A stretch of DNA of 64,000 bases from Candidatus Martarchaeota archaeon (GCA_023485545.1 JAMCZI010000028.1:1-64000), one strand, 5' to 3'. Numbered from the stretch's first letter, positions 9,543 to 19,981 are shown. The notes: generated by a model not told the origin, from the letters alone. Translations and numbers: made by a program.

Positions 9543-11375
9543 CGCTCCTTTACCTGCAGAGCTAGTCTCATGACCCCAGAACTTGTCTATCTCGCCCATG
9601 TAATCCAGAGACTTGGATATGCCTATCGAGCCCTCTATAAGATTTGAATACCCTCTCCACGTGTACCTCTTGTCCAAGAAAAGTATAACTGCCCTGTCAG
9701 TCTCGTTCCTTACTGCCCTTCCGGCTGCCTGTATGGCACGTATTATCGCAGGGGTAATGTAAGCGTATTCAAAACCTTTGCTCCCAAACTGCTTCTCGAA
9801 AACGGCAATCCTCGCCCTTGTTTCGAGGTCAGGCATGGAGAGCGGTATCCCAACTATCACAATGCCCTTTATCAGGTTGTCCCTATAGTCCACACCCTCG
9901 CTCAAGCTGCCTCCCATCACGGCAAGCAGCACGGTATCACGCGAGGCTGCAAACCTCTCAAGCAGAGCACCTGTCGCTGCGCTGCTCATGTTTTCTCCCT
10001 GCACTATCATCCTTGCCATGGAGAGATGCCTTGCAGTCCCTTCCAGCACCTTGAAACTCGGGAAGAAGACCGCAATGTTGCCTGGTATGTGCCTCCTGAA
10101 TTCCTCTATCCTCTCCGCTATCTTCTTGTATTCTTCTACGGATCTGCTCTCGTACTTGGTTGTTATGCTCCCGTCTATGAAAGCTATCCTGTTTGCTTTC
10201 GGGAATGGGGATTCATAGTTCTTCGATACCGCCCCGTCAAGCATGAACATGTCCGAATACATGCTGATAGGGGCCATGGTTGCACTCATGAAGATATTTG
10301 CATACGGCTCCCTGAGTACCTCAAGGGACTTCTTTGGGAATAACGACTTAATAGATATCCTTATGCTTGGCCCGTGCCTCGATATTATCCTCGTTGCTGT
10401 CTCATCGTATCCGCTCCACGCTCTAAGAAATCTCGAGAGGTGCACGAGCGAGGACCTCTTCGCCGCGCTCTTTTCGAGGTACTCCATGCCGCGTTTTTCT
10501 AGGCTGTCCGCCAAGCTCTCGGCCTCATCCTCCAGCTCCTTCGGGAAATCCGCCCTCTCGATGAAAGCCTCGGTGACGTTGGTTAGCTTTCTTTGCGATA
10601 CAGACTTCATGACGAAGCCAATGTAACTCACGTCTATGCTGCTGCCTATCTCATCAAGTTCTTTCTGTGCTCTTTCGATCACCGAATATGTGATTGAGCT
10701 GCTCAGGTAATCGGAGGCTAGGCTCACTATGTTGTGCGCCTCGTCCCATATCACTATGCTGTTAGAAAGGCTGTGCGATATACTTTTAAGGAAGACGCTC
10801 CGCGTATATGGGTTGAGCATATGTGCATAGTCAGCCACTATGATTTGCGATTTCCTTGCCGCCCTTATCGCCGAATAGTAGCCGCACAAGCCCTCGGAGA
10901 AGGCCTCCCTGAAAAACTGGTGGTGCCCCATTCCGGCGCTCGCGACAAGGTTCTGCGGCAATTCGTCCAGCCCCTTGAACTTCGTATAGAACGCGCATTT
11001 CTTCCCGGCTATCAGCTTCTCGCATGTCGGGTAGAAAGATTCGGAGGGGAGCATATTGGCTGCCTCGTTGGTGCAGAGGTTCGCCTTCCCTACAAGGTCG
11101 ATGAAGCTGAAGCTGCCTCCGAACTTGCTGCTTATTCCTCTGAGCGCTTCTACAGCTATCGCGTGTTGCGAGATTTTAGGTGTCAGGAAGAACACGTCAA
11201 GGTCGTTGTCGAGTGCGTAAGTCATTGCTGCAGACAGTGCAGCATCGGTCTTTCCTATGCCTGTGGGAGCATTGACCAGTATGCTCTTTCTCTGCTGCAT
11301 TGCTGCGTAAATATCGCTGATCATCTGAGCCTGGTGCTCTCTTGGCTTATCAAAGCGAAATAAAAACTGCATCAT
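9522..11375 (-). CDS. XPD/DinG-type Fe-S superfamily 2 DNA helicase
   Basis: APTGIGKTDAAL Walker A, WDEAHN, four clustered Cys (LCTNE..PTCEKLIAGKKCAFY..GLCGYY), QAAGRAVR motif VI. Confidence 0.88.
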   Translation of the reverse strand: MMQFLFRFDKPREHQAQMISDIYAAMQQRKSILVNAPTGIGKTDAALSAAMTYALDNDLDVFFLTPKISQHAIAVEALRGISSKFGGSFSFIDLVGKANLCTNEAANMLPSESFYPTCEKLIAGKKCAFYTKFKGLDELPQNLVASAGMGHHQFFREAFSEGLCGYYSAIRAARKSQIIVADYAHMLNPYTRSVFLKSISHSLSNSIVIWDEAHNIVSLASDYLSSSITYSVIERAQKELDEIGSSIDVSYIGFVMKSVSQRKLTNVTEAFIERADFPKELEDEAESLADSLEKRGMEYLEKSAAKRSSLVHLSRFLRAWSGYDETATRIISRHGPSIRISIKSLFPKKSLEVLREPYANIFMSATMAPISMYSDMFMLDGAVSKNYESPFPKANRIAFIDGSITTKYESRSVEEYKKIAERIEEFRRHIPGNIAVFFPSFKVLEGTARHLSMARMIVQGENMSSAATGALLERFAASRDTVLLAVMGGSLSEGVDYRDNLIKGIVIVGIPLSMPDLETRARIAVFEKQFGSKGFEYAYITPAIIRAIQAAGRAVRNETDRAVILFLDKRYTWRGYSNLIEGSIGISKSLDYMGEIDKFWGHETSSAGKGASDVRMK

Positions 11376-11417
11376 TTTAATCTTTACCCGCTCAATATAT
11401 TATATATTCCTGGTGGT

Positions 11418-12392
11418 GTGGTGCAAGGCAAGATGTGGGAGGCGTATTCGGCACTGGCTTTCATTGGCAGCCTCGGCGCAATGCTTATAACCTTCTACTA
11501 CATGCAGAGCACCTCGCTGATAATAGGTGTAAGCTCAGGCATAGCGCTATCAGCCTCAAAATACAATCTTACGCTGAACAGCACCACGATGGCACTTGTC
11601 AACAATACTCCAGTATACAGGATAGGGGCGTACTTCACATATTTGATGCTGCCGATAGCGCTGGCGATGTTCGGCCTGGCTACCCTATGGTTCTTCGGAT
11701 CGAGACGGGGCAGGGTGTCTGGATTTTCGATGGCAATACTGTCAATCATATTCATAGCCATCCTTACTGTGATGAAGATAAATCTCAACCTCTCGGAGCC
11801 GCTCAGTGTAATTGCGACAGGCTACATTGGTGCATTGCTTGCCATGGCTGCTGGAGCGTATGCATTCCTTCAGAAGCCACAGAAGCGCCAGTCCATACGC
11901 CCACTGGAAATAGATCCATCGAAGCCATACTCCAACATGCTCAACATGTACGACAAGGTCATGAGCAATCTTTCTGGAACGCTCAAGGTTCTGGACAAGA
12001 ATTTTGACACAGCAAGCATGTCGAACATGTACCGCCTGGTATCCTCCAACATAGGGTCCATAAAAGGGGTCATGGTGCTGACCAGCTCAGACAGGGTAGG
12101 CAAAGCTTTCGAACGCGACTACTACGACATTAAGAAGGAATTCGAGACGTACGGGATGTACATTGACATAAGGGTGATGTCCGACGCCGATGCCGCTGAG
12201 CAGCACGAAAGGTTCATGGCCGATTCGAAGAACGCGTTCAAGATCCCACCGCTCAACATAATAAACAGGAAGAGCGAACACATAGTCAGGATCAACCCGC
12301 GGGAAGTGAACAGGCGTTTTGACGACATATTCCAGAGGTCGACTAAGATTGAGAACCTTTTCGGGAAAAGTGCGAAGCAGCAGTTAACGTAG
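11418..12392 (+). CDS. Hypothetical protein: four predicted N-terminal TM helices plus cytosolic domain
   Basis: Long open frame, hydrophobic N-terminal half; family not recognised. Confidence 0.6.
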   Translation: MVQGKMWEAYSALAFIGSLGAMLITFYYMQSTSLIIGVSSGIALSASKYNLTLNSTTMALVNNTPVYRIGAYFTYLMLPIALAMFGLATLWFFGSRRGRVSGFSMAILSIIFIAILTVMKINLNLSEPLSVIATGYIGALLAMAAGAYAFLQKPQKRQSIRPLEIDPSKPYSNMLNMYDKVMSNLSGTLKVLDKNFDTASMSNMYRLVSSNIGSIKGVMVLTSSDRVGKAFERDYYDIKKEFETYGMYIDIRVMSDADAAEQHERFMADSKNAFKIPPLNIINRKSEHIVRINPREVNRRFDDIFQRSTKIENLFGKSAKQQLT

Positions 12393-12418
12393 CGCTCAAA
12401 TCATTTTTATACATTGAT

Positions 12419-14368
12419 GTGCATAAGAAGCGTGTGGCCATGGGAAACAAGAATGTATCCGCATACGTAATCATTGCCGTAGCAGTAACATTGCTATTGG
12501 CTTCGGCAGTTGCAATCCACTCACACGGCAGCATAAGCCCTCAGGCGAAGATGCTGGAGTTTTCATCCGGCACTGTAGGCACTGCATCGATACACGCGCC
12601 AGCAGTAATACTGTCAAACAATAGCGGAGTTATTACAATAATAAACCTGACAATAACCAAGGGTGACGGCAATGTCAGTATAGTAGGCCCCCGTAGCGTG
12701 GGCTCATCCACCCTTCAGGCGGCGCAGAATGCAGCTGCTTTCGCGTCGTCATACACGGGCCGCATAGAATCCGACTATAATTTCACATATGCGATAAACG
12801 ATTACAATGCGAGCGTCTCTGGACCAAGTGCAGGCGCTGCAATGACGGTCCTGGCGCTTTCGGCTTTCTCAAACAAGCCACTCCTAAGCGGCTTTACCAT
12901 GACAGGCACCATAAACCCGAACGGATCGATAGGCCCGATAGGCGGCGTGTACGACAAGATGTCAGCCGCATCCGCAGAAGGCTTCAAGTTCGGCCTGGTG
13001 CCGTATGCGGCTCCAGGCTCGTTTGAGAATGAGCTGTATCTTCTGATTCAGACCAATTTCCACATACCTATAATAGAAGTGTCAAACGTTTCGCAGGCTT
13101 TTGCATACGCTACTGGAAGTGCACCAATAGCTGGGCACAATGTCACGTTCTCGTTCTACACCACATACAACGTCTCTGCCCTGCCCGATGCTCCGCTTAC
13201 CTGCAGCAATTCGTGCAATGAAAGCAACTTCCGTGGACTGATGAATTACACCGAGAACATAACTGGTTCTATGGTAAGCACTCTATCAAACGGCAGGTTC
13301 TCCGACATAGCAGCAAACCTGTCTAACGCATTGGTGCAGAGCGAACAGATAGGAGCCAAGGGGTATTATTATGCTGCGGCGGATTTCGCCTTCCTGGATT
13401 ACGCCAATGCATACCTAATGCATTCGGCAAGCACCACCAAGCAGCAAGGCATCCAGACACTAGTACAGACATCTTCGTCATGCGCTTCTATCCAGCCGCC
13501 GCAAATCACGTCAGCAAATTATGAATATGTTCTCGGTGGCGAATTGCGCCAGGCGTGGGGCAACTATACAGCTGAAAGCCTGATCGCCAACTACAACTCC
13601 ACGGCAACAGATAGCGATGGGGTTATGGAGAACATGTACGAGAACGGCATATCGCAGGCGTGGTGCAGCTCCGCGGCATACATGTACGGTGTAGCACAGG
13701 AGATAGGCGGCAACGCATCGGAGCCATCGGCTTCGCTAGCATCGCTTGCTGCGTCGCGTATTTCATCTGCCGGAAACTACGGCAACAGCTACTACTATCA
13801 GACCGCCCTTGCGGCGTATAAAAATCACAACTACCCTCTGGCAATACTCGACGCGGATTATGCCTTTGCAACAGGGTCTGCATCCAAGTCCTTTTCTATG
13901 AATACTAGCGCGCTTGACGCGATGGCTGAGTCAACAGCCAATTCGTCGACATACGGGATATGGGCAACGCAGTACGCCAACGAGGCGATGTTCTACGTGT
14001 ATGAATCAAGGATCACAACAAACAGCTCCGCGGCACATTCCTACGCTGCAAGCGCATACTCATCGGCAGTTTTGGCGAGCGCCATAAGCAACGACACTAA
14101 GGCAATAGCCTCAAGCCTCATTCCGGTAACGACATCACAGACACCGCAGGATCTTGGCGCACTCGGATCGCAGCTGTCAAGTATGTATGGTCTTCTGGAA
14201 ACAATAGCTATTTTAATACTTGCCATACTAATTATTGTTGCTATAATACTCGGCTTCGTCCTGATGCTGGTTTACCACGTCTCAAAGGCGGGCAGCGGCG
14301 CAATGCGCAGCGGAATTGCCCACAACGAAGTGGCGCGTAAGAGGGCAAGGCGTTCAGCCAGAAGGTGA
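12419..14368 (+). CDS. Membrane-anchored stand-alone S16 (Lon-like) Ser-Lys protease
   Basis: N-terminal TM; SGPSAGAAMTVLALSA (Ser) and TGTINPNGSIGPIGGVYDKMSAA (Lys); no AAA module; C-terminal TM and basic tail. Start may be 12440. Confidence 0.82.
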   Translation: MHKKRVAMGNKNVSAYVIIAVAVTLLLASAVAIHSHGSISPQAKMLEFSSGTVGTASIHAPAVILSNNSGVITIINLTITKGDGNVSIVGPRSVGSSTLQAAQNAAAFASSYTGRIESDYNFTYAINDYNASVSGPSAGAAMTVLALSAFSNKPLLSGFTMTGTINPNGSIGPIGGVYDKMSAASAEGFKFGLVPYAAPGSFENELYLLIQTNFHIPIIEVSNVSQAFAYATGSAPIAGHNVTFSFYTTYNVSALPDAPLTCSNSCNESNFRGLMNYTENITGSMVSTLSNGRFSDIAANLSNALVQSEQIGAKGYYYAAADFAFLDYANAYLMHSASTTKQQGIQTLVQTSSSCASIQPPQITSANYEYVLGGELRQAWGNYTAESLIANYNSTATDSDGVMENMYENGISQAWCSSAAYMYGVAQEIGGNASEPSASLASLAASRISSAGNYGNSYYYQTALAAYKNHNYPLAILDADYAFATGSASKSFSMNTSALDAMAESTANSSTYGIWATQYANEAMFYVYESRITTNSSAAHSYAASAYSSAVLASAISNDTKAIASSLIPVTTSQTPQDLGALGSQLSSMYGLLETIAILILAILIIVAIILGFVLMLVYHVSKAGSGAMRSGIAHNEVARKRARRSARR

Positions 14369-14543
14369 TTCTATAACAGAAGTTCTCCCAGGCAAAGTGT
14401 GCGTGTCATGCGGCCGCATGACCAGTGAATACACGGAATTCAAATGCCCGAGCTGCGGCAAGGGCAACATAATAAGGTGCTACCACTGCAGGGAAATATC
14501 CAACAAGTACAAATGTGCTGAATGCGATTTCGAGGGACCTTGA
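14316..14543 (+). CDS. Small zinc-ribbon protein
   Basis: CVSCGRMTSEYTEFKCPSCGKGNIIRCYHCREISNKYKCAECDF; true start uncertain. Confidence 0.75.
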   Translation: MPTTKWRVRGQGVQPEGDSITEVLPGKVCVSCGRMTSEYTEFKCPSCGKGNIIRCYHCREISNKYKCAECDFEGP

Positions 14544-14788
14544 TGTCTAAAGTTGCCGTTATATTCAAGATATACCCCAAGGAGAACTCTCTCGACGAAG
14601 CGAAGAAGGAGGTTTCAGCCATGGGCCCAAAGGGGCTCCAGGTCGAGGACGTCGCCTTCGGCATAATGGTAATAAAGGCGATGTTTGTTTTCGAAGATTC
14701 GGAAGACAGCTCTTCGGCGCTCGAGTCGAAGCTCAAGAAGCTCGGAAGCGTAAGCGAAGTCGAAGTGGATGAGGAGACCCTGATATAA
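14543..14788 (+). CDS. Translation elongation factor 1-beta
   Basis: MSKVAVIFKIYPKE...QVEDVAFGIMVIKAMFVFEDSE typical of aEF-1beta. Confidence 0.88.
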   Translation: MSKVAVIFKIYPKENSLDEAKKEVSAMGPKGLQVEDVAFGIMVIKAMFVFEDSEDSSSALESKLKKLGSVSEVEVDEETLI

Positions 14789-14872
14789 GGCCCAATTCTT
14801 TACGGCGCAATCAGGCGTTGCCTTTTTCATAAAGCCTTTTTAATTTTGATTGAGTTAACCAAAGGACTGTTT

Positions 14873-17173
14873 ATGCTGCGATACATAGAGCTCAAGAACT
14901 GGAAAAGCCACGGCGACACAAGGATAGAGTTCAGCAAGGGAGTAAACGTAATGATAGGGATAATGGGCGCAGGCAAGAGCTCGGTAATGGACGCCATATC
15001 CTTCGGGCTCTTCGGCACTTTTCCCTCGCTGCTTCACAGGCGGATGAAGCTAGCAGACGTTATAACCAGCAGGCCGGAAGCAGCGCAGTCAGCTACTGTT
15101 AAGCTGTCAATGGATGTCGATGGCCACACCTACACCATAACAAGAAACATAACGCAGAAAGGCGCCGATGCAAAGCTCGAGATAGACGGAAAGTACCTGC
15201 AGGCGCAGGCTGAGCGCGTAAATGAGGAAATATCCTCGATACTGAAGCTTGACTACCAAACGTTCTCGCGGGCAGTGTACTCAGAACAGAACAACCTGGA
15301 ATACTTTCTCGATCTTGGAAGGAGCGAAAGGAAGAAGCAGATAGACAACATGCTTGGGCTCGACTCATTTTCAGCCGCCGAGGAGAACACCATCTCCTCG
15401 ATAAATGCCATTAGGTCTTTGACCAAGGCTGCGGAGGAGATGCTTTCCAAGGCGGACATTGAAGGTCTGAGAAAGAGGCTTGATTCCACCACGTCGGAGA
15501 GGGACAAATACGTGAAGGAACAGTCAGACCTGTCTGCAGAGGTTGCAACTTTGGAGAAGGCGGAGTCGGCAGCCAGAAAGGAGCTCGAGGTTGCAAAGCA
15601 GGAGTCTGCCAAAAAGGTCAAACTTGCAAATGAAGTTTCAGCATCAAAGTCAAAGATATCTGTCCTGCAGGGCGAGATAGACAAGATAAATTTGATGGGA
15701 ATTTCGCGGGAAGAGGTTGTCAAGCTCCACTCAGAACTGTCGTCCAGGTTATCAGAATCAAAAAAGAATCTCGAAGACGCAAGGCTTACGGAGCGGAAGA
15801 TGGTGGCATCATTTGAGAAACTGAAGGCCGAGCAGAGCGTTGCCAGAAGAAGGCTTGATGAGCTGAAAGCGCTTGAGCGTACGCTATCTGGCCAGGAGTG
15901 GAAGGGGCTGGAATCAAGAGTGCAGGAGCTTGACGCTAACATCTCCAAAGCTAAGGAAGGGGCAGCTTCAGCGAAGGCGAGGCTGCAGGACGCCGAGAAA
16001 TCACTGGGTGAACTTTCATCTGCTTCGGGACGCTGTCCCGTCTGCGACCAGGAGCTGACTGAAGCGCACAAGCGCGAGATCATATCCTCAAAGAATGCCG
16101 AGATAGCAAAACTCAAAGAGACGATAAAGGAACTTTCATCTTCACTGGTTTCTATGCAGGCCGAATCAGAAAGCCTTTCCAAAAAGTACAAGGAATACGA
16201 GTTTGCTAAGAAGCGAATCTTGGAATACGCCGATTCGGAAAAGGCGGCCGAGTCGGCTTCTTCATCGCTCGAAGCAGCGGAGGCAAAGCTTAAGGAAGCC
16301 TCTTCCGCAAGCGATTCGATAACGAAAGAGATATCCTCGATTTCGGAAGAACTGGATGCTATAAAGCCGAAGCTTGATGCACTGAAGCGCCTAGAGGGAT
16401 ACATAACGCAGATTGCGTCAGCCAAATCCGAGCTCGAATCGAAGGCAAAGGAGCTCGCATCAATCAAGTCTGATGAAAAGACAGTCTACGCCCTGCAGGA
16501 GAAATTCTCGGCATACTCCTCGGAACTGAGCGGAAAAAGGTCCAAGATTTCTATGAATGAAAAGATGATATCAGAGCTGTCGCGTTCGATAAAGGAGGCT
16601 TCTGCGCAGATATCAGAGCTGGAAAAGATGGAGAGGAGGATAAAGTCCCAGCGCGCAGCATCTCGTGAGCTCACGATATTCAAGAAAGTTCTGGAATTGG
16701 TGTCAGAGACATTGAGGGACAGGATAGTGACCTCAATAAACGGCATAATGCAGGGTATGTGGCCCACATTATATCCGTATGGCGACTACCAGAGCATCAG
16801 GCTCGAGGCGCAGGCGGACGATTATTCACTTCAGGTAAAGTCGTCACTCGGCGATGGCGAATGGCTTGGCGTAGACTCCGTAGCAAGCGGCGGCGAGAAG
16901 AGCATAGCATGCCTTGCGATGCGCATAGCGCTCTCCATGGTGATAGTGCCCAATCTAAAGTGGCTTATACTTGATGAGCCCACGCACAATATAGATTCGG
17001 CAGGGATATCAAAATTCGTTGATGTGCTCGGAGACGTGCTGCCCTCTGTGGTGGAGCAGGTTTTCATAATAACACACGATGACAGCCTGAAGCAGATACA
17101 CGACGCTAGGATATACCTGCTCGACAGGAACAAGGCGCTTGGAGAGCATACCAAAGCCAGCGAGATACAGTAA
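14873..17173 (+). CDS. rad50: Rad50 DNA double-strand-break repair ATPase
   Basis: MLRYIELKNWKSHGDTRIEF, GIMGAGKSSVMDAI, zinc hook CPVC in coiled coil, SGGEKS, LILDEPTHNID. Confidence 0.92.
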   Translation: MLRYIELKNWKSHGDTRIEFSKGVNVMIGIMGAGKSSVMDAISFGLFGTFPSLLHRRMKLADVITSRPEAAQSATVKLSMDVDGHTYTITRNITQKGADAKLEIDGKYLQAQAERVNEEISSILKLDYQTFSRAVYSEQNNLEYFLDLGRSERKKQIDNMLGLDSFSAAEENTISSINAIRSLTKAAEEMLSKADIEGLRKRLDSTTSERDKYVKEQSDLSAEVATLEKAESAARKELEVAKQESAKKVKLANEVSASKSKISVLQGEIDKINLMGISREEVVKLHSELSSRLSESKKNLEDARLTERKMVASFEKLKAEQSVARRRLDELKALERTLSGQEWKGLESRVQELDANISKAKEGAASAKARLQDAEKSLGELSSASGRCPVCDQELTEAHKREIISSKNAEIAKLKETIKELSSSLVSMQAESESLSKKYKEYEFAKKRILEYADSEKAAESASSSLEAAEAKLKEASSASDSITKEISSISEELDAIKPKLDALKRLEGYITQIASAKSELESKAKELASIKSDEKTVYALQEKFSAYSSELSGKRSKISMNEKMISELSRSIKEASAQISELEKMERRIKSQRAASRELTIFKKVLELVSETLRDRIVTSINGIMQGMWPTLYPYGDYQSIRLEAQADDYSLQVKSSLGDGEWLGVDSVASGGEKSIACLAMRIALSMVIVPNLKWLILDEPTHNIDSAGISKFVDVLGDVLPSVVEQVFIITHDDSLKQIHDARIYLLDRNKALGEHTKASEIQ

Positions 17174-17176
17174 AAG

Positions 17177-18226
17177 CTAGAACAAGTCTGGTATGTCTAT
17201 GCCGCCGCTTGCATGCCCTGAAGAACCTCTCTGCTGGCCTGCTGCATCCCTCCCAAATATCTCGGGGCTCTTCACTCCTGTAAAAATCGCTATCACTTCT
17301 ATCCTTTCTCCGAAGCTGTCGTCGTTCCTTGCGCCTATCACGACGTTTGCGTCCTTAGCAACCGAATCTGTGAGCCTCTTGCTTATCTCGTTTAGCTCGC
17401 CGAGCGTGAAGCTCCTGCCGCACGTGACGTGCACCAAAGCGGATTTAGCGCCCTCGAAGTCCACGTCGAGAAGCTTGTTCTTCTGTATCTGCGATACTGC
17501 ATCCTCTATCCTGTTGTTTCCGTTGCCCTCTCCTATGCTTATGAAAGCAAGGCCTCCGGAATTCATCACGTTCTTAACATCTGCAAAATCAAGGTTGAGC
17601 ATGCTCGGCTGCGTTATCGTCTCGCTTATCCCCCTCACTGCCTTAGACGCTACTTCGTCAGCTATGTTGAACGCGCTGTCGAGTGGCAGGTTCTTGTAGA
17701 GCTGGACCAGCTTTTGGTTGTCTATCACTATGAGCGTGTCAGAATTCTTCCTAAGGTCTTCGACACCTTCCTTCGCCACGTTCAGCCTGACCTTCTCAAG
17801 AGCGAACGGGAACGTAACTATGCTTATAACTATTGCACCGTTCTCCTTCGCCACATTGGCCACCACTGGTGCCGCGCCAGTTCCTGTGCCTCCTCCCATC
17901 CCAGCACATACGAACACAAGATTGTATCCCGCAAGCGCAGCTGCTATATCGCTTCTCGAATAATCGGCGGCTTTCTTCCCTACTGCTGGGAATCCTCCGG
18001 CTCCAAGCCCCTTGGTGAGCGGCCCGCCTATGAGCATCTTCTTAATATCATTGTTGAGCCCGTTCAGGTGTTTTGCATCGGTGTTGACAGCGATGAGCGT
18101 TACTCCCTTTATTCCCATCCCGCTAAGCCTGTTTACCGTATTGCTTCCCCCGCCTCCGACTCCGCATACTGCTATCTTCGGCTTGAACAGGTCGTTGCTG
18201 TCATAGCTTTCCCGGCTATTTTCCAT
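17177..18226 (-). CDS. ftsZ: Cell division protein FtsZ
   Basis: GVGGGGSNTVNRL, GMGGGTGTGAAPVVA, VNTDAKHL. Confidence 0.97.
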   Translation of the reverse strand: MENSRESYDSNDLFKPKIAVCGVGGGGSNTVNRLSGMGIKGVTLIAVNTDAKHLNGLNNDIKKMLIGGPLTKGLGAGGFPAVGKKAADYSRSDIAAALAGYNLVFVCAGMGGGTGTGAAPVVANVAKENGAIVISIVTFPFALEKVRLNVAKEGVEDLRKNSDTLIVIDNQKLVQLYKNLPLDSAFNIADEVASKAVRGISETITQPSMLNLDFADVKNVMNSGGLAFISIGEGNGNNRIEDAVSQIQKNKLLDVDFEGAKSALVHVTCGRSFTLGELNEISKRLTDSVAKDANVVIGARNDDSFGERIEVIAIFTGVKSPEIFGRDAAGQQRGSSGHASGGIDIPDLF

Positions 18227-18282
18227 GTTCTAATATCATTCAATAAAGTATAAAAGCAGTTGCCCGCTGCTGTGAAAGCTAT

Positions 18283-19200
18283 ATGATTAATATATCTGGC
18301 ATGAGAAATAAGGCTATGCCATCCGTATTGCGCGACAGGCTCATATCTTCCATAGCAAGGGCGCTGGAAGCGCGCGGCTTTTCCCACATATCTGTCGGCA
18401 ACATGCATTCATGCTTTGACATCATAGCTGAGAAGCGCGGCTCAAAATTGCTGATAAAAGCTGTTGCTGACATAGACTCGATCAGCAAGTCCGACGTCGA
18501 AGATCTGCTAAAGCTGGCAGGCTTCTTCAATGCCTACGCTTATGTGGTCGGAAGCAGGAGGAAGGGGCTGCCATTTCCCAAAGGGATAGGCTTCATGCGC
18601 TATGGCGTCACATGCATAGGTGCACCAGATCTTGAGGCTGCATTGGATGGATCCATCATAAACATATCGAAAAAGTTTTCAGGCGTATCCATACAGGTAT
18701 CTGGCCCAGAGCTCAAGCACCTGCGCCGCCTAGTCGGGCTAAGCATCCGCGAACTGGCTTCGACGGTCGGCATATCGAAGGAGAGCATAGAGCGCTACGA
18801 GTCTGGTTCCGGAAAGGCGCATTCAGCAAACCTGAAGAAGCTCGAGGAGTTCTTCGGAGGCAAGCTCTCTGAGAATTCTGCAGCCCAGCAAGCGAACTTC
18901 AGGTATGCCGCAACTGGCAGCATACGCTTCTTAAGCATACGTAACGCGCCTTTTGATGCGATAGCGAAGAAACGCTTCAGGTACGAAGCCAAGGAAAAGA
19001 GCGCCAGCATGCACACATTGTACAAGGTAGCCTCATTTTACTCGAAGGTCACCGAAGCGTTTGATGATGACCATCCATTTTTCATAGTATCCAAGGGCAG
19101 CCCAACCGGAAGGCTGAAGGGGATCCCAGTACTGACGAAGGAGAGCCTGAAGAAAATGATAGACGAGGATGAACTCCTTAACGCCGTCACAAAGAATTGA
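18283..19200 (+). CDS. Archaeal HTH-type regulator (nuclease-like N-terminal domain plus Cro/C1 HTH)
   Basis: LRRLVGLSIRELASTVGISKESIERYESG HTH; N-terminal domain as in archaeal putative HTH regulators. Confidence 0.75.
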   Translation: MINISGMRNKAMPSVLRDRLISSIARALEARGFSHISVGNMHSCFDIIAEKRGSKLLIKAVADIDSISKSDVEDLLKLAGFFNAYAYVVGSRRKGLPFPKGIGFMRYGVTCIGAPDLEAALDGSIINISKKFSGVSIQVSGPELKHLRRLVGLSIRELASTVGISKESIERYESGSGKAHSANLKKLEEFFGGKLSENSAAQQANFRYAATGSIRFLSIRNAPFDAIAKKRFRYEAKEKSASMHTLYKVASFYSKVTEAFDDDHPFFIVSKGSPTGRLKGIPVLTKESLKKMIDEDELLNAVTKN

Positions 19201-19935
19201 TTACCTCCTGCGCCTTGCGCTTCTCCGACTTTTGCGCGAAGCGCCGCGGCGCGCATGCCGTGTTACGTGCTTGGACTTCGGTGCAAGCACGAACTTCTCA
19301 TAGCCGTCGCGTATGCTTTTGTGCGAGTTGAACATCATTGCCCCTCCGACTATACCAAAGACCAGTATTATTACCGCCATAGTGCTCAGCAGTATGAAGT
19401 TTGCAAGGTAAACGTTGGTGTAGGCGAAAGAGAATTCAAGGCCCCCTACCACAAAAGCAATCCACAGGGCCGAAGCTCCTATCGCAATCTCATGGTAATA
19501 ATTTCTGAAGATTGCTATCGTCGATATATATATAACCCACATTATCCCTCCAAACGTGAGCAAGAATATTATCGGCACGTAAAAAGCGCTGAAAAATATC
19601 ATGGGCAGGCTGAACACAACTATGCCGACTGTTATCGATGCAGTCCATATCCCCATGTTGATAGAATGCTTAGCGTGCTCGGCCAAGCTCATATATTTTA
19701 CTGTGGCCTTGTGCGCGTTGGCAAAGTTTATTATGAGCGCTATTATTGTTATCGCTATAAGCAGCCCCCAAAAAGCTATGTCTGCTGCGTAGTTATACGA
19801 AGCGACGCTGTTTATCAGCATGGTGAAAATGACGCCTACTGCAAGTATTATGGCAAAGGTCACCATAGTCAATCCAAGTGCCCTCTTGTACATGAACTGC
19901 CAAAAAAGCCCCGCATTGTTGCTTACGTGCCTCAT
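19201..19935 (-). CDS. Multi-TM membrane protein with polybasic C-terminal tail
   Basis: About six hydrophobic segments; tail SKHVTRHARRGASRKSRRSARRRR. Confidence 0.65.
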   Translation of the reverse strand: MRHVSNNAGLFWQFMYKRALGLTMVTFAIILAVGVIFTMLINSVASYNYAADIAFWGLLIAITIIALIINFANAHKATVKYMSLAEHAKHSINMGIWTASITVGIVVFSLPMIFFSAFYVPIIFLLTFGGIMWVIYISTIAIFRNYYHEIAIGASALWIAFVVGGLEFSFAYTNVYLANFILLSTMAVIILVFGIVGGAMMFNSHKSIRDGYEKFVLAPKSKHVTRHARRGASRKSRRSARRRR

Positions 19936-19981
19936 CCATACACCATATTATTAAATGCATAGAAGGTCTTTTAATTCATTC

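Noticed and set aside
15253-16467. 404-aa minus-strand ORF opposite rad50
   Set aside because: Ser/Ala/Phe-rich antisense shadow of a coiled-coil coding region (Glu/Lys codons read backward); rad50 has clear motifs.
17429-18253. 274-aa plus-strand ORF opposite ftsZ
   Set aside because: No domain; sense strand encodes unambiguous FtsZ.
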